A stretch of 47,411 bases of DNA from Patescibacteria group bacterium (GTDB lineage Bacteria > Patescibacteriota > Microgenomatia > Levybacterales > UBA12049). Position 1 is the stretch's first letter. Every line of letters starts with the position of its first letter. Shown here in pieces: positions 8,875-16,400 of the stretch. The notes beneath the pieces were generated by a model. It made no database searches. It was not told the origin of the DNA and saw nothing but the letters and a program-made list of their open reading frames with translations. A program made the translations under genes and the position numbers. The DNA is taken from positions 1 to 47,411 of the forward strand of contig JAUPUR010000016.1 in NCBI GenBank assembly GCA_030917445.1, read 5' to 3'.

Positions 8875-9795
8875 TTAAACAGTGGTAGACCCTTTATAAA
8901 CTTTTGGCGTTAACCAATCTGAAGGAGGTTTTTGTGCTCCGCGATTGTCTTGTTTTACTTCTTGTCTTGGTTGTTCTTGTGGACGCTGTGCTCGTTGTTC
9001 ACGTGGTTGCTGTTGCTGCTGATGTGGTTGATCACGACGTTCTTCTCGTCTTGGAAGAGATGCTGATTGTACGCGGACTGCACCACGTTTCATCAAAATA
9101 GCTGCAATTTCAAACGCTAAATATGATGTTGCTGGACTTTGAAAATTACTTGTTGCTGATGTAATTCCAGCAAGAAGATTTTGTGCAGCATCGATATCAA
9201 TATCCATTTCAAGATTTAAAAGGAGATCAGCAACTTGTTCAGAAAGAGAAGAGAATTTTGGTGAAACAAGCACAATTTGACCAAACCCTTCGTTTTTATC
9301 TGAATTATCAATATTAACAATAGTGACATCTTTTAACGCTTCTTCTGATAACAAAACATTAAGATCTTGCATTGTCTGTGTTCCAATTGCAAAAACAAGG
9401 TCAGACTTATCTGCTCCACGCTTGAATTCAACATCTGTTTCAGAAAAGGTCAATCCAGTTTCACCAGCTTTAACAACAATATTCAAAAATCCGCCATCAA
9501 TTGTATATGATACTTTTTCAATTTCTCCTTCTCTGTAAGGAAATGAAACAACAAGATCTCCTGTTGATCCTTCAGTAGCTCCTTTTACTTTATCTATTCC
9601 AACAAGAGATGAAAGTTCAACAATTGCCTCTGTAGGTGAAAGTACTGATGCTTTTTTATTAAGTGAGTTAAGTGTTAAGTAAAGTGATAGTGCAGCTGCC
9701 ATTTGGTCAACTGTGGGATTTGCAGACACAGCAATAGAGACAGTGTTACTGCGTGCAATTGTGTCCTTAATTCGTTGAAGTGATGTATTGTCCAT
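8875..9795 (-). CDS. degenerate DHH-superfamily protein with Q/R/P-rich tail
   Basis: A 306-residue protein. Its layout follows DHH phosphoesterases (nanoRNase/pAp phosphatase type): SANPTVDQMAAALSLYLTL matches the usual NPDGDAIGSALALYLAL, VNIDNSDKNEGFGQIVLVSP matches INIDHHPSNTxFG, and LLAGITSATSNFQSP matches the GIxTDTGxF strand. At each site metal ligands are replaced: NPDGD is NPTVD, DHH is DNS, TDTG is SATS. Nuclease activity is therefore unlikely. Residues ~245-290 are low-complexity Gln/Arg/Pro. It follows infB by 11 bases with an AGGA ribosome site; in many bacteria rbfA and a DHH gene occupy this place after infB. Role unknown, perhaps binding of RNA or nucleotides. Confidence 0.75.
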   Translation of the reverse strand: MDNTSLQRIKDTIARSNTVSIAVSANPTVDQMAAALSLYLTLNSLNKKASVLSPTEAIVELSSLVGIDKVKGATEGSTGDLVVSFPYREGEIEKVSYTIDGGFLNIVVKAGETGLTFSETDVEFKRGADKSDLVFAIGTQTMQDLNVLLSEEALKDVTIVNIDNSDKNEGFGQIVLVSPKFSSLSEQVADLLLNLEMDIDIDAAQNLLAGITSATSNFQSPATSYLAFEIAAILMKRGAVRVQSASLPRREERRDQPHQQQQQPREQRAQRPQEQPRQEVKQDNRGAQKPPSDWLTPKVYKGSTTV

Positions 9796-9806
9796 AATAT
9801 CCTATA

Positions 9807-11267
9807 TTATTCATGGGATATTACCACATCTCCTACCTGAAAGTCAAGCAAAGGGGAGATAATTATGCCTGCTTCATTACCCTTTTCTATCTTAGATATT
9901 GGATTTTTACCAACACGAAGTGAGTTAATTTGAGTCTCACCAATAACCTCATCTCCACGCATGATTCTAGCCTTGTCACCTCGAGCGATTCTCCCATCAA
10001 GAACCTGAATTCCAAGTGCAAATGTTTTTTCAAATGGAAATTTTGCTAGTACCCTTGCTGTACCATAAATCTGCTCTATCATCGCAAGTGCTTTCCCTTC
10101 TAAAACCTCAGAAATCTCGTCCAATAGTTCATAAATAATAGTATAATTTTTCATCAGAACTTTCTCTGTTCGCGCAAATTTTGCAACCTCTGGTCTTATT
10201 TTTATTCCAAATCCAATAATAAGCGCACCAGTTGATTTAGCCATAAGAACATCAGCTTCAGCAATTTCACCTGTTTTTTGTGTAATTATATTTGCTTTTT
10301 TTGGAAGTGCTTGAATAATAGCCTCAAGTGAACCTTCTGTATCTGCCACAAGTATCATAGTTAACTCATCTCCAACTTTTCGTGCTGCGAAGGCCTCTTC
10401 TAGAGTTAAAGATGCTTGAATCTTCTGAGCATCTTGTATAGCTTCATGAACATTTTTTGAAATAATACTTCCAACACTTGGAACTGTTGAAAAGCCACTG
10501 ACTTCAGCTGCCTGACCAATGGTCACTTCTGATACTTGTTTGCCATCATCCGTGACAAGTGATCTTACTCTAAAGCTCCCATTTTCAGAAAATACATCAT
10601 CGCGAACACGCAATGTTCCATCCTTAATTATCACAGTTGCTCTTGGCCCACTTTTTGAATCTAATTTTGATTCAATAATAATTGCTCGTAAGTCTGCATC
10701 TGGTTTTGCAGTTGTCGGATGATCATTTTCGCTCATTTGCTGTACAAGAAGTATAAGATCCAAGAGTTCTTTTATGTTTGTTTGTGTTTTTGCCGAGACT
10801 TCAATTACTGGAACATCTCCACCCATTCCTTCAAGAAGAATATTTTCACTTAAGAGTTGTTGTTTTACTTTTGTGGGATTTTTGGTAGGAAGATCAGACA
10901 TAGTAAGAACGACTATAAATGGAAGCCCTGATGTTTTTAACAGCTGAATACTTTCCCGTGTTTGAGGCATAATACCATCGATCGAGGAAATAATGAGAAG
11001 ACAAATATCTGCAGCTTGGGCTCCTCTTGATCGCATTTTAGTAAATGCTTCATGACCGGGAGTGTCTATAAAAGTTATCTGTCTTTTAACTTCATCATGT
11101 AAAATCTCAACTGAAGATGCTCCTATTTTCTGAGTAATACCACCATGTTCACGCTCTGCAATAGATGATTGGCGAATAGCATCAAGTAGTGTTGTTTTAC
11201 CATGGTCAACATGACCTAAAACGGCTACGACTGGAGGATAAAATGTTGTTGAATTTTCTGTTGCCAT
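9807..11267 (-). CDS. infB: translation initiation factor IF-2 (short form)
   Basis: A 486-residue IF-2 that places initiator tRNA on the ribosome. It lacks the long N-terminal region of E. coli IF-2 and starts almost directly at the G domain: G1 GHVDHGKTT near residue 20, G3 DTPGHEAFT, and G5 SAK, then domains II-IV. The G4 motif, NKxD in nearly all GTPases, reads TMSD near residue 119; G1, G3 and G5 are intact. The frame continues to a TTG at 11300 next to the nusA stop, but the ATG at 11267 (MATENS) is the more likely start. The nusA-infB order is standard. Confidence 0.93.
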   Translation of the reverse strand: MATENSTTFYPPVVAVLGHVDHGKTTLLDAIRQSSIAEREHGGITQKIGASSVEILHDEVKRQITFIDTPGHEAFTKMRSRGAQAADICLLIISSIDGIMPQTRESIQLLKTSGLPFIVVLTMSDLPTKNPTKVKQQLLSENILLEGMGGDVPVIEVSAKTQTNIKELLDLILLVQQMSENDHPTTAKPDADLRAIIIESKLDSKSGPRATVIIKDGTLRVRDDVFSENGSFRVRSLVTDDGKQVSEVTIGQAAEVSGFSTVPSVGSIISKNVHEAIQDAQKIQASLTLEEAFAARKVGDELTMILVADTEGSLEAIIQALPKKANIITQKTGEIAEADVLMAKSTGALIIGFGIKIRPEVAKFARTEKVLMKNYTIIYELLDEISEVLEGKALAMIEQIYGTARVLAKFPFEKTFALGIQVLDGRIARGDKARIMRGDEVIGETQINSLRVGKNPISKIEKGNEAGIIISPLLDFQVGDVVISHE

Positions 11268-11300
11268 AATGATGAATGATTTCCGTAAGCTCGCATACAA

Positions 11301-12467
11301 TTACTTTTCTTCGTCGCTTACCGACTCTTGAATTGTTTTATTTTCTTCAACAAGTACTTCTTGAGCTATTTCTTCAACAGCTTCTATACTAGGTGTCTCC
11401 TCAAGACTCTCTGCTTTTATCTCTTCTTCAGAATTAACTTCTCCTACAGGAGCTTCTTCTACAACTTCTTGAGCTATCTCTTCAGTAACTTCTTCTGGTT
11501 CAGAAACAACAACTGGTGATTCGTTTCCTTCAATTTCAATTCTGTATCCTGTAAGTTTTGATGCAAGTCGCACATTTTGTCCTTCTTTACCGATCGCAAG
11601 TGATAACTCTTCTTGTGGAACAAAAACTTTAGCAACTTTTTCGTCTTCATTTAACTCAACTCTTACTTGCTTTGCAGGGGAAAGTGCTGCAGCGATATAT
11701 GATGTTGAATCATCTTGCCATTGAATAATATCAATTTTCTCTAATCCATTAAATTCTTGAATGATTGCTTGAACACGGACACCTTTTTGACCAACGCAAC
11801 TTCCTACTGGATCAATTCCAGGTTGACCTGAATAAACAGCAATTTTTGATCTATTTCCAGGCTCTCTCACAATTGCCTTAATCTCAACGCTTCCTTGTGC
11901 AACTTCTGGTACTTCTCTCTTAAAAAGTCCTTCTAAAAGACCATTGTCAGATCGAGAAACAATAACTTCTTCGCCCTTCAAACCTTCTCTAATTTCTTTA
12001 AGATAGACAACAATTCGTTGATTTTGATGATATTTTTCAGATTGAATTTGTTCTTGGATAGGCATAAGTGCTTCTGCTTTTCCAATATCTACGATAATAT
12101 TAGGACCTGCAAAACGAAGAACAGTTCCATTGACGATCGTTCCCATTTTAATTCTAAAATCGGAAATAATTGCTTCTTTTTCTTTTTCTCTAATCTTTTG
12201 TAAAATTACTTGTTTTGCAGTTTGTGCGGCAATTCTTCCAAAACCTGGAGGAGTGACATCTTCACCATTATGAAGAATTTTTGCTTCACCAGTATTTGGA
12301 TTTAATTCTGCAGCGAACTCCTCTACAACAATATCTGGATGATCTTTTCGATACGCTGCAAGAATCGCATTTTGGACTGTATCTAACACGACCTCAACAT
12401 CAACTCCTCGCTCAGTTGCGACTTGGTTGAGTGCTAAGGCAAATTCACTTCTTTGTATTGCTGGCAT
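11301..12467 (-). CDS. nusA: transcription termination/antitermination factor NusA
   Basis: A 388-residue NusA that binds RNA polymerase and nascent RNA. It shows the N-terminal polymerase-binding domain (FALALNQVATERGVDVEVVLDT), an S1 domain around 105-170, and two KH domains (about 200-320) with GSCVGQKGVRVQAI and IGKEGQNVRLASKLTG. After residue ~325 there is a Glu-rich acidic tail and no AR repeats. It is the first gene of nusA-infB-DHH. The start is fixed by the adjacent promoter. Confidence 0.96.
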   Translation of the reverse strand: MPAIQRSEFALALNQVATERGVDVEVVLDTVQNAILAAYRKDHPDIVVEEFAAELNPNTGEAKILHNGEDVTPPGFGRIAAQTAKQVILQKIREKEKEAIISDFRIKMGTIVNGTVLRFAGPNIIVDIGKAEALMPIQEQIQSEKYHQNQRIVVYLKEIREGLKGEEVIVSRSDNGLLEGLFKREVPEVAQGSVEIKAIVREPGNRSKIAVYSGQPGIDPVGSCVGQKGVRVQAIIQEFNGLEKIDIIQWQDDSTSYIAAALSPAKQVRVELNEDEKVAKVFVPQEELSLAIGKEGQNVRLASKLTGYRIEIEGNESPVVVSEPEEVTEEIAQEVVEEAPVGEVNSEEEIKAESLEETPSIEAVEEIAQEVLVEENKTIQESVSDEEK

Positions 12468-12476
12468 AGTCTGTTA

Positions 12477-12505
12477 AGTATACCAGATCTCACGTGTAGC
12501 TTCAA
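12477..12505 (-). promoter_or_regulatory. promoter of nusA-infB, near-leaderless
   Basis: TTGAAG (12505-12500), 17-base spacer, TATACT (12482-12477) preceded by TGG (extended -10), then nine bases to the ATG at 12467. Predicted leader is 2-3 bases with no Shine-Dalgarno. Confidence 0.65.
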
Positions 12506-12517
12506 CCTAAGAGTTTA

Positions 12518-13597
12518 CTATGTACAGATCCCTTGGACAATACTTTCAAAAATATTTGCAAGCCTACTTACACCTCGTACTTCTACATCGTAATATGTAC
12601 TAGATTGGCCAGATGGTGTTGTTGCAACAGATTTCATCAGAGTTCGAAGTCTATCACTTGAATCTACAGGAGACACAAAATAACTATCATCTTCACCACT
12701 CCGAGTATCATAAACAACAACTGAGTAGACTTTACTTTCTCTCTTTAACTGAGCTGTTAAATCTGTACGTGGATCAAGCTCTCTTGCAAAACATTTTTGG
12801 TATGGTCCAGTTGATGTTTGTCTTACAGGTGAACATGAACCCAAATTTTGATCAACAATACTATCTGCGCCTGATCTTTCTGGAACGCCATCTGAAAAAA
12901 CTATTGTTACGTAGTTGTAATCACGAAAATACGATGTTCTTTCTTGAGCCCTATCAAGTCTATCTATAGCTACTTGAAAACCCTGACGCATATAGGTTCC
13001 CCCTAAACCTCCTTGAATAAGAGTATTGACTGCTTGATCAAAGGTAGTCTTATTATCTCTATATTTATTTAAGGCTACGATTTCACGAACACCTCTTGTA
13101 CTTCCATAAGAAAAATCTGTATATGAGCCAAAAGCATACAAACCAATTCCAGTCTCTGGTTGCAATTTATCCTTGAGTAATGTCAATGCACGCTTTAACT
13201 CAACGGTTTTATCTTCAAACTGCATTGAAGCGGATAAATCTGCCAAAACTAAAATTGCAGTTCTATTCAAGCAAGCAGTCGGTGTAACAGTAACTGAAGG
13301 TGACACTGAAGGAGAAGGAACAACCGTTATAGAAGGGATGCGTGTAGGTGTTGGGGTGAAGGTAGGAGTAGGTGAAGGCTTGATTCGAATATCGACTAAT
13401 TGGAGAGAATTTTCAGAACTTCGATTTGCTGACTCCTCATCAATAATTACTTGATCCGACGCTTTTGGATTTGGGCTCAATTGAGGAGTCAGTCCGCCTG
13501 TAAGAGCAAATGCACCAGCCATTGCTGTTGCTAAAATAAATAACACATAGATACTGCCACTTCCTCTAAATGTACGAAATAATAGTTTTCTTTTCAT
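12518..13597 (-). CDS. membrane-anchored von Willebrand factor type A protein
   Basis: A 359-residue protein. It has an N-terminal transmembrane/signal helix (about 13-35), a low-complexity Ser/Thr/Pro/Val linker (about 70-105) typical of surface proteins, and a vWA domain from about residue 112 to the end. The MIDAS motif is intact: DLSAS near residue 118, a GGTY threonine loop, and FSDGVPE. Such domains bind partner proteins through a metal ion, often together with AAA+ ATPases. It lies immediately after the membrane-anchored Clp gene but has its own promoter overlapping that gene's stop. Partner and ligand are not evident. Confidence 0.85.
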   Translation of the reverse strand: MKRKLLFRTFRGSGSIYVLFILATAMAGAFALTGGLTPQLSPNPKASDQVIIDEESANRSSENSLQLVDIRIKPSPTPTFTPTPTRIPSITVVPSPSVSPSVTVTPTACLNRTAILVLADLSASMQFEDKTVELKRALTLLKDKLQPETGIGLYAFGSYTDFSYGSTRGVREIVALNKYRDNKTTFDQAVNTLIQGGLGGTYMRQGFQVAIDRLDRAQERTSYFRDYNYVTIVFSDGVPERSGADSIVDQNLGSCSPVRQTSTGPYQKCFARELDPRTDLTAQLKRESKVYSVVVYDTRSGEDDSYFVSPVDSSDRLRTLMKSVATTPSGQSSTYYDVEVRGVSRLANIFESIVQGICT

Positions 13598-13603
13598 ATC
13601 ACT

Positions 13604-13632
13604 ACTCTAAGAGCAACTCCATTTAGTGTCAA
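13604..13632 (-). promoter_or_regulatory. promoter of the vWA gene, leaderless, -35 built on a stop codon
   Basis: Consensus TTGACA (13632-13627) overlaps the TGA stop of the upstream Clp gene. A 17-base spacer, TAGAGT (13609-13604) and six bases lead to the ATG at 13597. Confidence 0.65.
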
Positions 13633-16034
13633 GAAACAACGATATTAAATTCATTGTTTTCAACTGAAACAACAATGGTGCTCCCTCTCACTATTTCATT
13701 TGAAAGCATTTTTTTTGAAATGAGATCTTCAAGTGTATCTTGTATATAACGTCTTATTGGACGGGCACCGAACTGTGGATCAAATCCGTCAAGCGAAATT
13801 TTTTCTATCACTTTATCGCTAAATGAAATATTTATATCCTTTTCTTTCATTCTTAAAATAAGTTCTTCAAGAAGTAGCTTTGATATTTTTGCAAGCTCAT
13901 CAGTATTTAATGGTCTAAATGTCACAATATCATCAAATCTATTTAATAATTCTGGTTTAAATAACTGCTGAGTTTGAAGAAAATCTACAAGCTTTTTTGA
14001 ATCAAGAGTTCTTCCATTTTTAACTTCTTCGCTAATATACGCGGAACCAGCATTTGATGTTGCGATAATAATAGTATTAACAAAAGAGATAGTTCTACCC
14101 TTATTATCAGTGAGTCTTCCATCATCAAGTACTTGCAAAAAGAGATCTAAAATTCTTGGATGTGCTTTTTCAAATTCATCAAGAAGAACTAAAGAATAAG
14201 GATTGTCTTTTACCTTCTCTGTTAACTCACCTCGTTCGTCTCCATCACCAGGAGCTGAGCCTAACAATCTCTTTTCACCACTACTATCAGCGTATTCACT
14301 CATATCAAGCCGTATCATGGAGCGTGTCCCACCAAAATATATTTCAGAAAGTGTTTTTGCAGTCTCTGTTTTACCCACACCTGTTGGACCCAGGAATAGA
14401 AACGAAGTTGGGCGTTTTTTATCAACCATTCCTGATCGAAGTCTTCGAAGTGCCTGAGAAAGGACTTTAATAGCCTCATCTTGACCAACAATTTTTTTAT
14501 GAAGTGTTCCTTCTAGATTGAGCAGTAATTCTTTTTCTTTTTGATCTGGTTCAGAAAGTGCAATATGTGTCTTATCTTCAACAGACTTTGTCACTATTTC
14601 TGCTGTAACATATCTTTTTTTTGTAAAACTCATAACAGGGGAGGATGATTGGAGAACTCTTTCTGCAGTATCTTGAAGAAGTCTAATAGCACTTCCAGGA
14701 AGCTGCATATCTTGCATATATCTATCTCCTAGAGCAACTGCTGCAACAATCGCATTGTATGTAATTGCAATTGATGACCTTTTCTCAAGATCAGTACTAA
14801 ACTCCATCAACATTCTTCGAGCTAACTCTTCTTCAGGCTCGGTAAGAGTTATTGGAGTAAAAAGTTGAGCAAGTGGCTTACCTTCAAGGTAGGTTTTGAA
14901 ATTCCCTGGAGTAATGGATGCAACAATTGGAAATTCACCACTCTGTAAATATGGATACAGAGCTCCAGAAAGATCCATAGAGAATGATGAAGATCCTAAA
15001 ATGTCTTGCAATTCTGGGATATACATGATCACATTTCCTGAATGAGATACCTCTTCAATAATAGCTTGAAGCCTTGTTTCAAGATCTCCTCTGTTTGCTG
15101 CGCCTGCAATAAGTGGCCCTACAAGAATTTCAAGTATTTTCTTGTGTCTTGTATGTGGAGTACTTTTCCCTGTATAACTATCAATTGCAAAACGCCTCAT
15201 TATTCCTTCTTTTCCCGATCCTTGCTCACCAACGAGAAGAATATTATTGTTTTGTGGCTTTGCCAGTGTTTCTTGAAAAAGTTCAAACTCTTTCTCACGT
15301 CCGAAAACGGATGTATTTTTCTGCATTGCATCAAAACTAAAATCTCGGGTATATTTCTGAGTCTCAGGAGTCCATCCAGTTACTAGGCCATCTCCAACGC
15401 CACTACCACTTAAATGTACTTCTAATTTTTGAGGTTTCTCTTCATTCTGGAACTTGAACCTTGTCCATCTCAAAATATTCATAAAATCACTTTCTCTAAG
15501 TTTTTTTGAAAGAAGTAGTTTCACATCTTTCTCAACATACAGAATATATGCTGCTAAAATGTCTGCAGTCGTTATGTACGTTCCATCGACAGACTTTGCG
15601 AGTTTATAAGCGTATTTAATGAGAGTACCTGCATCGATTTGACTATGAGGCAATTCTTGAGGCGAAATCTGAGCTCTTTCAAGAAGAAAATGTGCTTGTT
15701 TTGTAGATAGTAAATGAACAACGAGGTCTTCAGCAGATTCTGAACTGTAGAGAGCATATAAAACAGCTTGAGTACATGCTGCAATCGCTTCCTCTTCATT
15801 TATATTTTGCAATGTCTGGGCAGGTTTTAAACGAGATACTTTGTAGCGATAAAAAATCTCTGTCATGAGAAAAATATTGAGAAAAAATAAAGGCAAACTA
15901 TAATCGCCTTGTTGTGACAAAACCCCAAAGAGAACCAGTAATAAACAAACAAAGATAAAAAGTCTGACCGTACGTACTAGTGCTGATCTATAAAAAGCAT
16001 AGAGAGTAATAAATTGTTTTTGTGACGCTACCAT
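13629..16034 (-). CDS. membrane-anchored Clp-type AAA+ protein with degenerate first ATPase domain
   Basis: An 801-residue protein with two hydrophobic helices near the N-terminus (about 20-58), a divergent Clp N-domain-like region (about 75-190) and two AAA+ modules. D2 is intact: GPTGVGKTET near residue 546, LVLLDEFEKAHP, LLNRFDDIVTF and a sensor-2 GARPIRRYI. In D1 the P-loop reads GEQGSGKEG (near 265), with Glu where Thr/Ser should be, and the Walker B region reads VIMYIPEL without the DE pair, so D1 probably cannot hydrolyse ATP. It overlaps the preceding small membrane gene by 7 bases. Probably a membrane-linked unfoldase; substrate and partner protease unknown. Confidence 0.85.
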   Translation of the reverse strand: MVASQKQFITLYAFYRSALVRTVRLFIFVCLLLVLFGVLSQQGDYSLPLFFLNIFLMTEIFYRYKVSRLKPAQTLQNINEEEAIAACTQAVLYALYSSESAEDLVVHLLSTKQAHFLLERAQISPQELPHSQIDAGTLIKYAYKLAKSVDGTYITTADILAAYILYVEKDVKLLLSKKLRESDFMNILRWTRFKFQNEEKPQKLEVHLSGSGVGDGLVTGWTPETQKYTRDFSFDAMQKNTSVFGREKEFELFQETLAKPQNNNILLVGEQGSGKEGIMRRFAIDSYTGKSTPHTRHKKILEILVGPLIAGAANRGDLETRLQAIIEEVSHSGNVIMYIPELQDILGSSSFSMDLSGALYPYLQSGEFPIVASITPGNFKTYLEGKPLAQLFTPITLTEPEEELARRMLMEFSTDLEKRSSIAITYNAIVAAVALGDRYMQDMQLPGSAIRLLQDTAERVLQSSSPVMSFTKKRYVTAEIVTKSVEDKTHIALSEPDQKEKELLLNLEGTLHKKIVGQDEAIKVLSQALRRLRSGMVDKKRPTSFLFLGPTGVGKTETAKTLSEIYFGGTRSMIRLDMSEYADSSGEKRLLGSAPGDGDERGELTEKVKDNPYSLVLLDEFEKAHPRILDLFLQVLDDGRLTDNKGRTISFVNTIIIATSNAGSAYISEEVKNGRTLDSKKLVDFLQTQQLFKPELLNRFDDIVTFRPLNTDELAKISKLLLEELILRMKEKDINISFSDKVIEKISLDGFDPQFGARPIRRYIQDTLEDLISKKMLSNEIVRGSTIVVSVENNEFNIVVS

Positions 16035-16357
16035 ATTAAGATGAGAACTGTTAAGACTGGAAAAAGTAAAAATCCACCCAAAAGAAAAAGCTCCACAAGT
16101 AACAATCCTGCAAATAATAAAAGATCTACTACTATGAATATTGTTTTTACAGCTATTCCCATCCCTAGTGAAAATCCAACAAGCCCTTTTCTGTATTCAT
16201 TTTTAAGCGGTTGAAAATAGGTTCTGAGAAAGAGTGGAAGTGAAAAGAGTTGAAAAAACGCTTGATTTAATGAAAGAAAATAATCAAGCATTCTCGAAGG
16301 TACCTCAAAATACCAAAACCTAAAGAAATATAATGGGAGTGTGAGCAGTAATGGCAT
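16028..16357 (-). CDS. small polytopic membrane protein paired with the membrane Clp
   Basis: A 109-residue, very hydrophobic protein with two to three membrane segments (about 3-20, 30-45 and 68-108) and one central basic loop (PLKNEYRKG). I recognise no family. Its stop overlaps the start of the membrane-anchored Clp, so the two are translationally coupled and probably form one membrane unit. Confidence 0.7.
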   Translation of the reverse strand: MPLLLTLPLYFFRFWYFEVPSRMLDYFLSLNQAFFQLFSLPLFLRTYFQPLKNEYRKGLVGFSLGMGIAVKTIFIVVDLLLFAGLLLVELFLLGGFLLFPVLTVLILIW

Positions 16358-16369
16358 GTTTCACTTAAA

Positions 16370-16398
16370 AGTATAAGTGCTTTTGAGGCAAAGAACAA
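16370..16398 (-). promoter_or_regulatory. promoter of the small membrane protein-membrane Clp unit
   Basis: TTGTTC (16398-16393), 17-base spacer, TATACT (16375-16370), then 12 bases to the ATG at 16357. The predicted leader is about five bases, too short for a usual ribosome site. Confidence 0.6.
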
Positions 16399-16400
16399 GT

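Noticed and set aside
8904..9101. Valine-rich open frame on the plus strand opposite the DHH-like protein tail
   Set aside because: It is the reverse complement of the Gln/Arg/Pro-rich tail; composition artefact.
13173..13454. Open frame on the plus strand opposite the vWA gene linker
   Set aside because: It is the reverse of a Thr/Pro/Val low-complexity linker and has no ribosome site or promoter; a shadow frame.
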